From: Bacteroides cellulosilyticus
Lineage (GTDB): Bacteria > Bacteroidota > Bacteroidia > Bacteroidales > Bacteroidaceae
Direction of reading: 5' to 3'
Length of the DNA: 64,000 nt
NCBI RefSeq assembly: GCF_020091405.1
Contig: NZ_CP081903.1
Coordinates: forward strand, 5,456,501-5,520,500
Of this stretch, positions 40,781-49,901 are shown piece by piece. Every line of letters starts with the position of its first letter. Positions within the stretch are counted from its first letter, which is position 1. The translations under genes were made by a program, and so were the position numbers. The notes under the pieces were generated by a model. That model searched no databases. It had not been told where the DNA came from and was given only the letters and a program-made list of their open reading frames with translations.

Positions 40781-42027
40781 ACAGTCTTTATCTTATCATA
40801 TAGGAGATCTAATCTGTTTTTATCTGATTTACCCCAAAAAGCATGCAATATCCTTTTTTTATCTTTATCATCAATTTCTAGAATATCATCTGATGCAATA
40901 ACAGATAAAAAATCTGTCATAGAATAAACTCTTTTTCCTGGTGTATATTCGTCGTAATCAAAAGCCAAATCATTACTATTTTCTATGAAACGTTGTTTAT
41001 CAAATGGATACAATAAAATACCTTTGTCTAATAACAAGAAATCATAATATATAGATGAGTAATCTGTTATAAGAATATCAACAAAAGGAAGAAGAGGATA
41101 AATATCTAATCTCTTATCTAAAAAACAAATATTAGAATACTCCTTTTCATTTACATTCTGCAATATTCTTACCGCAGGATGAAGTTTCAATATAAATAAT
41201 CTATTCTGCTTTACTAAAATGTCATTCAGCTTTTCAAAATCAAAATTAGCTTCATGTATAAAATCATCATTCAAGTTACCTCGCCAAGTCGGCATGTAAA
41301 GATATACTTTATCATAATTAGACAGTTTAGCAATCATTTCCCTCATTGATTTGGGTTCATATTTATCAATAAATGAAAGAATTTCCTTCTTAGATTTACA
41401 CATATAATAGCAACGGGGATAGATTGCATCAAAAATAACCTTATCATCCAAAGAAAACATTTGCTTAAAATGCTTATCCATCATATCGGAGGTAGACAAA
41501 AACAGAGTATTCTTTTCATACATATGCGGAAGAAGTATTTTTGTTAAATAACTACTATTCTTCTTCGAAGCAAAATTGTTATCTTTTTTACCTCCATTTC
41601 CCCCTTTAATTCCAACACCATGCCATAAGTTAATCTTGCACACATTACCAGAAGTAAAAAAATTTATATCTTTAGAATGATATGTAAAAACATAAACATG
41701 AGCTGTTAATGAGTGATACAATCCTTTTATCGAATACTTAAGATATGCCTCAAATCCCATTTTATGAATTCTTTCTACATCATCTTTAGATGATGTTATC
41801 CAAATGGGACGAATTTTGTCTTTCTGTTCATTGGTATATATAAATAAATATTTAGCGTTATCTACAAATCCGACATTGGTTCCAAATAGCCATTTATTTC
41901 TGTCACGAACACACAAAAAGGAGAAAACATATAAAGGGTATCCTAATACAACTTCTAGCAATCGATTTAAGAGATATCGTTTGCTACGCATCTTCAGAAA
42001 TGTCTCCAACAATTTTAATGTCTTCAT
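40777..42027 (-). CDS. CDP-glycerol/CDP-ribitol polyol-phosphate transferase (TagB/TagF/TarL family)
   Basis: The 416-residue protein has the family motifs CKINLWHGVGIKGG (~131-144), KVYLYMPTWRGNLNDD, LFILKLHPAVR and DILITDYSSIYYDFLLLDKGILLYPFD (~312-338). These His, Asp and Ser residues bind CDP-polyol and catalyse transfer of polyol-phosphate. In Gram-positive bacteria the family builds teichoic acids; in Gram-negative capsules it inserts glycerol- or ribitol-phosphate. The adjacent gene makes CDP-ribitol, so the donor here is most likely CDP-ribitol. It is a single-domain, peripheral inner-membrane enzyme. Confidence 0.92.
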   Translation of the reverse strand: MKTLKLLETFLKMRSKRYLLNRLLEVVLGYPLYVFSFLCVRDRNKWLFGTNVGFVDNAKYLFIYTNEQKDKIRPIWITSSKDDVERIHKMGFEAYLKYSIKGLYHSLTAHVYVFTYHSKDINFFTSGNVCKINLWHGVGIKGGNGGKKDNNFASKKNSSYLTKILLPHMYEKNTLFLSTSDMMDKHFKQMFSLDDKVIFDAIYPRCYYMCKSKKEILSFIDKYEPKSMREMIAKLSNYDKVYLYMPTWRGNLNDDFIHEANFDFEKLNDILVKQNRLFILKLHPAVRILQNVNEKEYSNICFLDKRLDIYPLLPFVDILITDYSSIYYDFLLLDKGILLYPFDKQRFIENSNDLAFDYDEYTPGKRVYSMTDFLSVIASDDILEIDDKDKKRILHAFWGKSDKNRLDLLYDKIKTV

Positions 42028-42028
42028 T

Positions 42029-43408
42029 TTATATTGATTTTAGCTTTACGTCTATTACTTGCCCGGTTAAATCAGAGACTAAGAGTTTAGCTGTTACTAC
42101 TGCTACATCCATTGATTTCAACAAAGTATCTTCAGGTTCTATTCCAAAGTTTTTGGTACGCATAGGAGTCTTTGTCCGCTCCGGATTCACGCAATTCACA
42201 CGAATTCCCAAACTTCCCCACTCTTCAGCTAAAGCCTGCACAAAATTTACAGTGGCGCATTTCGTAGACGAATAGATACTATAATTCATGCGACCACGTG
42301 TATAAGAACTGGAAGTATAGAATACTAATTGCCCACGACTCTTTTCAAGATAGGTATACGCCTCTTTAGCCACATGTACCATTCCCTTATAATTGATGTC
42401 TATAGCCTCCTCTATCCGCTCATAACTAATGTGAGCCAACGGTTCTTTATAAAGAACGGATGCTGTATCAACAACATAATCTATCCTATTCATCTCTTTG
42501 GCAACTAAAGAGAAAGCAGAACGCACACTATCCAAATCTTTAACATCTACATGGTTCAGACTTCTGCTGAAACCATACACAACAGCTCCACAATCCCGAC
42601 ACAGATTCATTAAGTCAAAACCTATACCAGATGATGCACCGAAAAGAACAATTACTTTTCCCTGCAATTTTTCTTTTTCAGAATTAGTCAGTACATGCTC
42701 CTGAAAATTGGTCATTCGTAATTGGAACAACTTCTCTATCAAATAGAAATCCTCTTTATAAGTCAACTTCATATTGCTATCTTCCCCCTCTACCACACAT
42801 ATTTTTGTTTCAGGAAGATACTTCAACACCACACCACAATCGTCTGTAGTGATGAAGTCGGGATCTTTTAAAGCTTTCTCATAAGCGGTTTTTATGGTGT
42901 TCAAACGGAATCCTTGAGGAGTCTGCCCTCGTCTTAACATCCGACGGAGGGGAATTCCCATAATTGTATTGTCACTATCAACCTGTATAATCGTATCGGT
43001 TGAGGGAATTGCAACATCTATCGCTTCATAATCTTGTAAAGCAATTATCACCCGGTCTATTATTTGAGAGCTTATTAAAGGACGAACTGCATCATGAAAT
43101 ATCAAATTACATTCTTCATCATTTTCATAAGCTTTAATGGCAGATAAAGAAGAGTAATGTCTTTCCGCACCACTCATCAAAATCTTCTTCACTTTAGAGA
43201 ATTTGTTTTTCACAATATATTCCCCTATTTTATGATGATACGCCTCATTAGCAACAATGGCTATCTCATCAATAAGGCTATGACGTTGAAATGTTGATAT
43301 CGTATGTTCAATTACAGTGAGCCCTGCAACTTTCAAAAACTGTTTTGGAATTCCTGCATTCAAACGGCTACCAATACCACCAGCTAAAATTATGGCTATA
43401 TTCTTCAT
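42029..43408 (-). CDS. Bifunctional ribulose-5-P reductase / CDP-ribitol pyrophosphorylase
   Basis: This 459-residue fusion has an N-terminal IspD/TarI-type cytidylyltransferase (ILAGGIGSRLNAGIPKQFLKV at ~8-28, then FHDAVRPLISSQII and VAIPSTDTI), and a C-terminal short-chain dehydrogenase (VIVLFGASSGIGFDLM at ~252, catalytic YSIYSSTK, and RVNCVNPERTKTPM). The same domain order is found in Haemophilus influenzae Bcs1/Acs1, which makes CDP-ribitol from ribulose 5-phosphate and CTP. It lies one base upstream of the TagB/TagF-type transferase gene, which fits supply and use of CDP-ribitol. Confidence 0.93.
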   Translation of the reverse strand: MKNIAIILAGGIGSRLNAGIPKQFLKVAGLTVIEHTISTFQRHSLIDEIAIVANEAYHHKIGEYIVKNKFSKVKKILMSGAERHYSSLSAIKAYENDEECNLIFHDAVRPLISSQIIDRVIIALQDYEAIDVAIPSTDTIIQVDSDNTIMGIPLRRMLRRGQTPQGFRLNTIKTAYEKALKDPDFITTDDCGVVLKYLPETKICVVEGEDSNMKLTYKEDFYLIEKLFQLRMTNFQEHVLTNSEKEKLQGKVIVLFGASSGIGFDLMNLCRDCGAVVYGFSRSLNHVDVKDLDSVRSAFSLVAKEMNRIDYVVDTASVLYKEPLAHISYERIEEAIDINYKGMVHVAKEAYTYLEKSRGQLVFYTSSSYTRGRMNYSIYSSTKCATVNFVQALAEEWGSLGIRVNCVNPERTKTPMRTKNFGIEPEDTLLKSMDVAVVTAKLLVSDLTGQVIDVKLKSI

Positions 43409-43413
43409 GTCTC

Positions 43414-44298
43414 TTATTTTACCAAATATTGTTTATACTTAAATATGCTACTAATATATTCCCATTCTTTTCTAATATTTTTAATATTCAGCAACAGAGG
43501 AATCTTTAATAAGAAATAGGCTATCTGAAAAAGGAAAAATTTTAAATGGCTATTTTCCTTTTCTATACAATACATTAGAGAAGCGGTATTGTATACTCGT
43601 GAAAATTGGGATGTAGAACTAGATTTAACAAAATGAATAATTTCAGGTCCTGGAATAAGATAGGAACGATAACCAGCATCGTGAAGACGTTTACATAACT
43701 CTACATCTTCAAAATACATAAAAATGTGTTTATTAAACATACCTATTTCTTCAAACAGCTCTTTTCTGATAAATAAATCTGCTCCTATCACGTATTCTAC
43801 TTTGCAGGAATCATTCGATAACGGGATTTCTTCATTGGAAGGAACAAAAAAAAATCTTTTCACTCCCATCATGAGATATTTGCTCATCGAATAAAAATTG
43901 CCACCACTTTTAGTGTAAACCCTATTACCATCTTTCAAATAAGCACCCAATGCACCTATATTTTCCCTTCTATGAAGAAACTCAAAAAAATATGAGAAAG
44001 GGTCATTCCTTAATACCGTATCTGAATTCAATAAAAACAGATATTGTCCAAAGGCATGCTTTACTCCCAAATTATTGGCCCGTCCAAAACCTAAATTAGA
44101 ATCACTCGCTACTAATTTAACAGATGATGCGTATCTTCTTTTTATTTCAATTATAGAATTATCCGAAGAAGCATTATCTACCAAAATAACCTCAAACTTA
44201 CAAGAATGAACATTTTGGAAAATTGAATCTATACACGCACACGTCAAAGGACATGTATTATAATTTACTATAATTATGGATACTAATATATCATTCAT
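43414..44298 (-). CDS. GT2 family glycosyltransferase, rhamnosyltransferase-like
   Basis: The 294-residue enzyme has VSIIIVNYNTCPLTCACIDSIF (~6-27), LVDNASSDNSI, LGFGRANNLGVKHAFGQYLFLLNSDT with the metal-binding DT(D)-like end, and VIGADLFIRKELFEEIGMFNKHIFMYFEDVELCKRL. The 'NYN...DNASSD...NxGFGxANN...FMYFEDVEL' set is that of the WbbL/RfbF-like GT2 branch, which often moves rhamnose. An rfbC gene in the same operon supports a dTDP-6-deoxyhexose donor. It overlaps the lipoprotein gene by 8 bases. Confidence 0.92.
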   Translation of the reverse strand: MNDILVSIIIVNYNTCPLTCACIDSIFQNVHSCKFEVILVDNASSDNSIIEIKRRYASSVKLVASDSNLGFGRANNLGVKHAFGQYLFLLNSDTVLRNDPFSYFFEFLHRRENIGALGAYLKDGNRVYTKSGGNFYSMSKYLMMGVKRFFFVPSNEEIPLSNDSCKVEYVIGADLFIRKELFEEIGMFNKHIFMYFEDVELCKRLHDAGYRSYLIPGPEIIHFVKSSSTSQFSRVYNTASLMYCIEKENSHLKFFLFQIAYFLLKIPLLLNIKNIRKEWEYISSIFKYKQYLVK

Positions 44299-45178
44299 CT
44301 TTCAAGAAAAATTGGTATAACCCTTTAGGAGCACAAGAAATCATTAGAGATTTACCCCAAAATGCAGCTCCTTCCGGCTCATTATTCAAAATACCCTGTA
44401 CATCTATTATTCTTTTTATTTCTTTCTTTTTCAAATCTATTATAACAATAGCCTTTTCTTTGCCATATTGGACTTGACTATCAGCAGAAGCACCTGATGG
44501 TAAATAAAGAGTATGATTATATATTACCCCTCCTTGCAAAATATGAGGAAAAAAGACTTCAAAAGAATCCTCTATATCAACATCGCTCAATATTACTTCT
44601 TGTGTATTAATAGATGGTAAACCAAATTTTACAATTTGAGTAGCGAACCCATTCCGTTCTTTATTAAATGGATATAACTGAGTAATAGCATAAATATGAC
44701 CAGTTTCTCTGTCTACAATCCAATCATGTACTGCTTGAGGTTTATTACCTATCCGAAATTGTATTATCTGAATTAAACGAGATTCATATTCCGTAACATT
44801 CTCTACATAACATCTATATGGAGCTTCACATTCAGAAATATATAATGCAGGAAACTTATTATTATCCTTCGAATATTCAACACCAAAACAAGCATTGTTT
44901 GCATGGTTTTTCTCATGAGCAGATGCTAATATTAAGGATCCTGCAAACACCCCCTTTCTCATATCATAAATTCTACATAACCCTGTATTAGTCAGCAGAA
45001 AAACATATTGTCCATGTATTGCCATTCCTTGTCCCCATTTCTTTTGAAGATTGGTTTCTACAGGAAAGTATTTAACATTTCGTAAAGAAGTGCAAGAGTA
45101 CCAGAAAGAAGCGAAAATGAAAAACAGTATCATAACTCCTATCTTTCTAATTTTTCTGAGACAAACGAAATTACTCAT
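44291..45178 (-). CDS. Lipoprotein, predicted beta-propeller, inside capsule operon
   Basis: The 295-residue protein begins with a positively charged stretch (RKIRKIGVM), a hydrophobic segment ILFFIFASFW and then YSC with a likely lipidated Cys at ~29. The rest has WD/kelch-like strand repeats (GQYVFLLTNTGLCRIYDMRKG, HIYAITQLYPFN, AIVIIDLKKKEIKRIIDVQGI, GAAFWGKSLMIS), suggesting a propeller. It overlaps both neighbours (wzy-like by 8 bases, GT2 by 8). Lipoproteins of this type are unusual between sugar genes. It could act in attachment or surface retention of the polymer, but that is inference. Confidence 0.7.
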   Translation of the reverse strand: MSNFVCLRKIRKIGVMILFFIFASFWYSCTSLRNVKYFPVETNLQKKWGQGMAIHGQYVFLLTNTGLCRIYDMRKGVFAGSLILASAHEKNHANNACFGVEYSKDNNKFPALYISECEAPYRCYVENVTEYESRLIQIIQFRIGNKPQAVHDWIVDRETGHIYAITQLYPFNKERNGFATQIVKFGLPSINTQEVILSDVDIEDSFEVFFPHILQGGVIYNHTLYLPSGASADSQVQYGKEKAIVIIDLKKKEIKRIIDVQGILNNEPEGAAFWGKSLMISCAPKGLYQFFLKDE

Positions 45179-46397
45179 TAATCGCTTTTTTAATTATCGT
45201 TTTACGGAAAGATATATGCAGATACATGAATAGTGTAAAAAATATAGTAGACAATACGGCCCCCATAAAAGTAAAGAAATTATCACTAAAAAACTGAAAT
45301 ACTAAAACATAAAAGAAATTAGCATACAAAACCCTAAACATTTGATAATTACGTTTCGCATATTTATATAAAACACCAAAAAATGTACCCAAAAAAGTAG
45401 AGAAACAAAATATACCAACAAAACCATAATCCACATAGAAATTGAACATAATGGTATATACATTTACAGGCAAAGGAGTATAAGTCCAGTTATGCAAATT
45501 GAATGAATCTGCATTTACCTCTACATCAAATCCTAATAACTGTAAGCAAGGAATAAAAAAGCGGAAAGTATATTCTCCATTAAATGAGGAAATATAATTA
45601 TAATGATTATTCAATATATTATCAAATCCAGGAAGAGGAGACAATAAATAAACCGAAATAAATTTCACTATATCAAATTCAGAGCTATCCTTACTTCTTA
45701 ATAGATGAGCTGCAAACATCAATAGTACGAATCCTGCTAGATATATAAGTATATTCTTAAAAGAAATTTTTCTACCTAAACAATGAACTACCAATAAGGA
45801 AAATATCAACTGAGCTATTACTGATTTATTACTTCGGAAAACAAAGAAAAGCACTAATAATAGTGCAAAAAGAATATAGTATTTTTTTTTCTTTTTGTCA
45901 TCGTATAATGCTAAAAAAACAATTAACGAATAACTTGCAATTGTTGATGGAATACGAATGTAAAACGGTAATTCAAATGTTTCTTCTTCTCCATTTAGTA
46001 AAGCAACTCCCGCAGCCCGTATTCCATTAAAAAAATTATCTCCATTATAATATAGCCCTTTTGTATATAATCCATATATTGCAACAATAAGCGAAACAAC
46101 CATAATTGGATACAATAAGTTTACGCAATAATTATGCTTTTTTGACAAACAATGTGCAAATGCAAAATCAAACTTACAAATAAGAATCGACGATAAACTA
46201 AATGGAATTATCCATAATAACAATGCCCAATAAAATCGATTGGATAAATCATATAGTTCATGGTCTGTAACATTATATATCAATACAAGTATACACCATA
46301 ATAACAAAGTAACAACTGCAGGGTGAAAAAAATCTTTCACATAATTATATATCAGCAGCAATAAAACGAATAAAAAGAAAAAAGTAAGTATGCCCAT
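45171..46397 (-). CDS. wzy: O-antigen/capsule polymerase, Wzy-like
   Basis: The 408-residue protein has about ten to twelve hydrophobic helices and little sequence conservation, as is normal for Wzy. A large extracytoplasmic loop (~275-320, including YNYISSFNGEYTFRFFIPC and NLHNWTYTPLPVNVYTIMFNFYVDYG) and a long-repeat-containing start MGILTFFFLFVLLLLIYNYV fit the O-Ag_pol-like group. The position next to a Wzx flippase supports the call. It would join lipid-linked repeat units in the periplasm. Confidence 0.85.
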   Translation of the reverse strand: MGILTFFFLFVLLLLIYNYVKDFFHPAVVTLLLWCILVLIYNVTDHELYDLSNRFYWALLLWIIPFSLSSILICKFDFAFAHCLSKKHNYCVNLLYPIMVVSLIVAIYGLYTKGLYYNGDNFFNGIRAAGVALLNGEEETFELPFYIRIPSTIASYSLIVFLALYDDKKKKKYYILFALLLVLFFVFRSNKSVIAQLIFSLLVVHCLGRKISFKNILIYLAGFVLLMFAAHLLRSKDSSEFDIVKFISVYLLSPLPGFDNILNNHYNYISSFNGEYTFRFFIPCLQLLGFDVEVNADSFNLHNWTYTPLPVNVYTIMFNFYVDYGFVGIFCFSTFLGTFFGVLYKYAKRNYQMFRVLYANFFYVLVFQFFSDNFFTFMGAVLSTIFFTLFMYLHISFRKTIIKKAINE

Positions 46398-46404
46398 ACA
46401 ATAT

Positions 46405-47790
46405 CTACATAGTTTTCCTTAAATAAAGCAGAAAGCACAAGCCATATAAGATTCCATAAGACAATATTGCAAGACACATTTCCTGTAAAGACAGAATAGA
46501 TCCTAATACAATTACCAATAGTATATAAATAAATGTACAGATTGCAATAATTTTAAGAAGATAGTGTAATAACCATTTTAATGAATAAATTGAACGCAAA
46601 TAATATAGTAACAACATATGTACCACCATCTCGGTTGCCAACAAACTGATAGCAGCTCCCGTAGCTCCATATTGGGGCATCAGCAAAACATTTAGAACTA
46701 AGCTAACCAACGCCCCTATAGCAACACAATTTAAGAAGATCTTCATTCTATTTAGACTCACATAAATTACATACAGACTGAGGCCAGATGTAATCAAAGT
46801 GGGTGCAACAATTTTCATAACCATGTCAGCACCTTCAAATGCTTCAGAAAAAAATATGTCACATAATGGCAATGCTACTAACTCTAATAAAAAAAAGGCA
46901 GGGACACTTATTAATAATGAATATCTAAATAAATCCTTCGTTTTATTCTGATATTCTTGTTTCGACTGATTATGATGTAAATAGGCTAATCGGGGCATCA
47001 TTACAGTACCCAAAATTCCTATAAAAGTAATGCCGATACGTACTAGCCTATTGGGATAATCGTAAATTGCAACTTCATCTACACTTGACAAATATCCTAG
47101 CATAACTTTATTTAAAGAGAGATACAAGGAGGTAAAAATACTTGGAATAAAAACGAATATCGCAGGCTTAAATATACTTTTCAAGGAGAGAGTTAACGAT
47201 GAAAATCGAGGAACAATCTCCAATTTATCCAACTCAAACCAAAAAACAACATTACTAATTAATAAAACCCCTTGCTGAATGATAATAAACAAGGATAAAT
47301 CTTCCTGTTGTTTTACAAAAAGAAAAATGAGTAAAGTACCTACAATTTTAATTATTAAGTTCCGAACAGCAATTAAATCAAATCTTTCCATACCGGTATA
47401 CGCCCATGAAAGATCTGTCATAGAGGTAAGAATGATGATATTAAACAAGAAATATATATAATCTCCTTGAAAAATCACCCAACTATTATATAAAAGAATA
47501 GCTATTAGATTGAAAAAGAATTGATAAGTTACACATTCAGCAAATTTCTGTTGTTTACTATTCTTATCATCTCTACGTTCGGCAATTGCTTTAGCACCAT
47601 AAATGGTGATTCCCAAGTTCCCCAACAATACGAAATAACCGACAATAGCTTGTCCAAACGAATTGATACCAAGTGCATCTTTGCCCAGTATTCGGGTAAT
47701 ATATGGCATTAATAGCAGGTTCAACAATATACTTGAAGTCTGAACTGCACCATTATAAAAAACATTATTTAGAATACTAGCCTTTGACAA
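46405..47790 (-). CDS. wzx: Polysaccharide flippase, Wzx (MATE/MVF type)
   Basis: This 461-residue inner-membrane protein of about twelve to fourteen helices moves lipid-linked repeats to the periplasm. It has the Polysacc_synt start SILNNVFYNGAVQTSSILLNLLLMPYITRILG, GINSFGQAIVGYFVLLGNLGITIYGAKAIAERR, and AYTGMERFDLIAVRNLIIKI, the pattern of Wzx proteins. No ATG is in a position to give the family start; the frame begins with TTG (47790), or an ATT/GTT slightly upstream. It precedes the Wzy gene by 7 bases. Confidence 0.93.
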   Translation of the reverse strand: MSKASILNNVFYNGAVQTSSILLNLLLMPYITRILGKDALGINSFGQAIVGYFVLLGNLGITIYGAKAIAERRDDKNSKQQKFAECVTYQFFFNLIAILLYNSWVIFQGDYIYFLFNIIILTSMTDLSWAYTGMERFDLIAVRNLIIKIVGTLLIFLFVKQQEDLSLFIIIQQGVLLISNVVFWFELDKLEIVPRFSSLTLSLKSIFKPAIFVFIPSIFTSLYLSLNKVMLGYLSSVDEVAIYDYPNRLVRIGITFIGILGTVMMPRLAYLHHNQSKQEYQNKTKDLFRYSLLISVPAFFLLELVALPLCDIFFSEAFEGADMVMKIVAPTLITSGLSLYVIYVSLNRMKIFLNCVAIGALVSLVLNVLLMPQYGATGAAISLLATEMVVHMLLLYYLRSIYSLKWLLHYLLKIIAICTFIYILLVIVLGSILSLQEMCLAILSYGILYGLCFLLYLRKTM

Positions 47791-48023
47791 TGCACTAACA
47801 ATTTTCTATATCAATTATTGGATATAAGTAAGCACTCAATTAAGGGCATACATTCTTTTACAGTGCCCAAAACTAAGTTTCGTTAATAATTTGTTTTGAA
47901 TTTAATATTGACTTGTTGCCAAATTGATTTTAGTGGTAGAAGATTAATGAAGTCCCTACACACTTAAATACTTTTATGATGGTGACATAGTTAAGCTCTA
48001 TAATATCATCATAATTTGATGAC

Positions 48024-48566
48024 TTACAAATCAACATCTTTCAAAACTGGATGCAGTCTATCTTTTCCACTCAAGAGAACTCTATTGGCAGGTATTCTCC
48101 AGTCTATTCCCAAATCAGGATCATCCCATGCTATTCCTCCCTCATATTGAAAGGCATAGAAATTATCACATTTATATTGAAAGATAACTTCATCACTCAA
48201 AACAGAGAAGCCATGAGCAAAGCCTCGTGGAATAAAAAGCTGACGATGATTATCTTCTGTCAGTTCTACTGATACATATTGCCCAAAAGTCGGAGAACTT
48301 TTCCGTATATCTACAGCTACGTCAAGGACAGCACCTTTCACAACACGAACCAATTTACTTTGGTCAAAAGGCGGCTTTTGAAAATGTAATCCGCGAATAA
48401 CACCGTAAGACGATTTGGATTCATTATCTTGTACGAATGTCGTTTTACAAACTTTTTCTTCAAACTCTTTCTGATTGAAAGACTCAAAAAAACAGCCACG
48501 ACCATCTTTAAAAAGACGAGGTTCAATGATTACAACACCTTCAATTAATGTTTTTAGAACTTCCAT
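48024..48566 (-). CDS. rfbC: dTDP-4-dehydrorhamnose 3,5-epimerase
   Basis: The open frame reaches 48581 at a TTG, but ATG 48566 (MEVLKTLIEGVVII) is the normal RmlC start, giving 180 residues. Conserved motifs are EPRLFKDGRGCFFESF, VQDNESKSSYGVIRGLHFQ (the catalytic His), KGAVLDVAVDIRKSSPTFG and FIPRGFAHGFSVLSD, with IAWDDPDLGIDW at the end. It makes the dTDP-L-sugar precursor from dTDP-4-keto-6-deoxyglucose. rfbA, rfbB and rfbD are not in the window, so these must be supplied from elsewhere. It is the first biosynthetic gene after UpxZ. Confidence 0.96.
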   Translation of the reverse strand: MEVLKTLIEGVVIIEPRLFKDGRGCFFESFNQKEFEEKVCKTTFVQDNESKSSYGVIRGLHFQKPPFDQSKLVRVVKGAVLDVAVDIRKSSPTFGQYVSVELTEDNHRQLFIPRGFAHGFSVLSDEVIFQYKCDNFYAFQYEGGIAWDDPDLGIDWRIPANRVLLSGKDRLHPVLKDVDL

Positions 48567-48584
48567 ATTATTAAAAGGCAACTT

Positions 48585-49073
48585 TTATTCATCAATATAT
48601 TCCCATGGATAAGGATTATCCACCACATTCTGAAATTCCTCAATAGCTTCTTGCTGTTCAGCAGTGAGTGATGCAGAATCCCAGGAAGCAATGATAGTAC
48701 GGCCTTCATCCGCCAAAGGCTCATCAAACACCTCTCCATAACAGGCAGTGAGCAAACGAAGTTTCAGCAACGAAACAGGAAGAGCATCAAGAATATCCCA
48801 ACAATGATCCAAGACCTCCTGGATATGCTTTTGCTTTTCACCGTGATCTACAAATGAGGCACTATAGCCCATCAGAAGAGCGAGACAAACATTAGCCTGT
48901 TCTTCAACTGTGGAACCTTTGGCACCGGAATTATACAAAGCCGTAGTCAGGCGATAAACTTCACCGTTACGACGGGAAAGGTCGTCGCTATAGATCGGAT
49001 TACCGTCCATACCTAAATACATCAGATCGTGCGCTGCACGCTGAAGAGCAAGTGTTTCTTCAGAAAGAGACAT
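48585..49073 (-). CDS. upxZ: UpxZ, trans-acting inhibitor of other capsule UpxY proteins
   Basis: The 162-residue protein is helical and begins MSLSEETLALQRAAHDLMYLGMDGNPIYSDD, the hallmark start of UpxZ proteins (LQ..AH.LMYLG.D..P.YSDD). In B. fragilis, UpxZ proteins bind the UpxY of other capsule loci and block their antitermination, so only one capsule is made per cell. It lies between upxY and rfbC, as in other loci. Its presence shows that this capsule takes part in a hierarchy of several loci. Confidence 0.92.
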   Translation of the reverse strand: MSLSEETLALQRAAHDLMYLGMDGNPIYSDDLSRRNGEVYRLTTALYNSGAKGSTVEEQANVCLALLMGYSASFVDHGEKQKHIQEVLDHCWDILDALPVSLLKLRLLTACYGEVFDEPLADEGRTIIASWDSASLTAEQQEAIEEFQNVVDNPYPWEYIDE

Positions 49074-49135
49074 AATGATTTATGATTTATAATTTATGAT
49101 TTATCAGCTGTTCAATGGCAACGGCCGATCGTCAA

Positions 49136-49672
49136 TTATTTGATTACTTCTATGAGATCCGGATGAATGGTAGCAAGCGCAACGGCAATAACACCTTGTA
49201 TCTCGATAACCACACGACGATCACGTGCGCCTTTTACTTTCAGGAAAATGCCTTCCTGGCCCTCAAAGTCACCGCCCGTGATACGAACTTTTGTACCTTT
49301 GGACAAATTCAGTTCATCAGGTTGGAAATACATGAGATGATCATTGTAAGTACCGGCTACAGCAATAAAACGCTGCATCTCACCATCGGAGATAATGATC
49401 TTCTGACCGCTACGGGTATCCGTAATGTATTGCAAATAGCTTACCTGTGATTTGATACGCTTCACCTCAGAAGGACGGGCATGGACAAAAAGCAGGTTAT
49501 GTACAACGGGAACTAGAGCACGGACTTTCTTACCTTTCTTTATGCTGATCTTATATTGCATGGGAACGAAACAGCCCAACCTTTCTTTTTCAAGCAGACG
49601 CATCGCATCAGGCTCTCTACGGTAGGTGGCACGCATGGCGTACCATATTTCGCTATCTTTATCCGCTTCCAT
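49136..49672 (-). CDS. upxY: UpxY transcription antiterminator (NusG/RfaH-like)
   Basis: The 178-residue protein has an N-terminal NusG-like (NGN) domain (IWYAMRATYRREPDAMRLLEKERLGCFVPMQYKI, VPVVHNLLFVHA, SYLQYITDTRSGQKIIISDGEMQRFI) and a C-terminal KOW domain (LNLSKGTKVRITGGDFEGQEGIFLKVKGARDRRVVI). UpxY lets RNA polymerase read through a terminator in the leader of its own capsule operon. It is the first gene after the invertible promoter, and a stem-loop lies 18 bases upstream of its start. In the present orientation of the promoter it should not be transcribed. Confidence 0.95.
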   Translation of the reverse strand: MEADKDSEIWYAMRATYRREPDAMRLLEKERLGCFVPMQYKISIKKGKKVRALVPVVHNLLFVHARPSEVKRIKSQVSYLQYITDTRSGQKIIISDGEMQRFIAVAGTYNDHLMYFQPDELNLSKGTKVRITGGDFEGQEGIFLKVKGARDRRVVIEIQGVIAVALATIHPDLIEVIK

Positions 49673-49689
49673 TCGATGATTTCATTCAG

Positions 49690-49720
49690 AAAAGGGTGTT
49701 CCTTCGGGGCTTTGACACCC
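49690..49720 (-). terminator. Stem-loop in the capsule leader, candidate UpxY antitermination site
   Basis: GGGTGT (49694-49699 on the plus strand) pairs with ACACCC (49715-49720) and is followed on the minus strand by TTTT. It lies between the invertible promoter and upxY, where UpxY-dependent termination is known to occur in B. fragilis. The six-pair stem is weak. Confidence 0.5.
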
Positions 49721-49884
49721 TCGCATACACTTGAGTTTCAATCACTTGCGAACACTTTATGTAAGATACGGCAAGTTTTGTGTTCCTCTTGCCAATTGTT
49801 TTTTCGTAGCTGTTCATCACCTCAATTATCTTGCAGGTAAAGAGCTATAAACGAACTAATTACAGACAAAAAGCGTCTTTTTAT

Positions 49885-49901
49885 CGTTCGTTTAATGTGC
49901 G
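49885..49901 (+). repeat. Capsule inverton, left inverted repeat
   Basis: CGTTCGTTTAATGTGCG is the exact reverse complement of 50075-50091. It is located 213 bases upstream of upxY. Similarity continues a few bases inward (GATTTAG against GATATAG). Confidence 0.9.
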
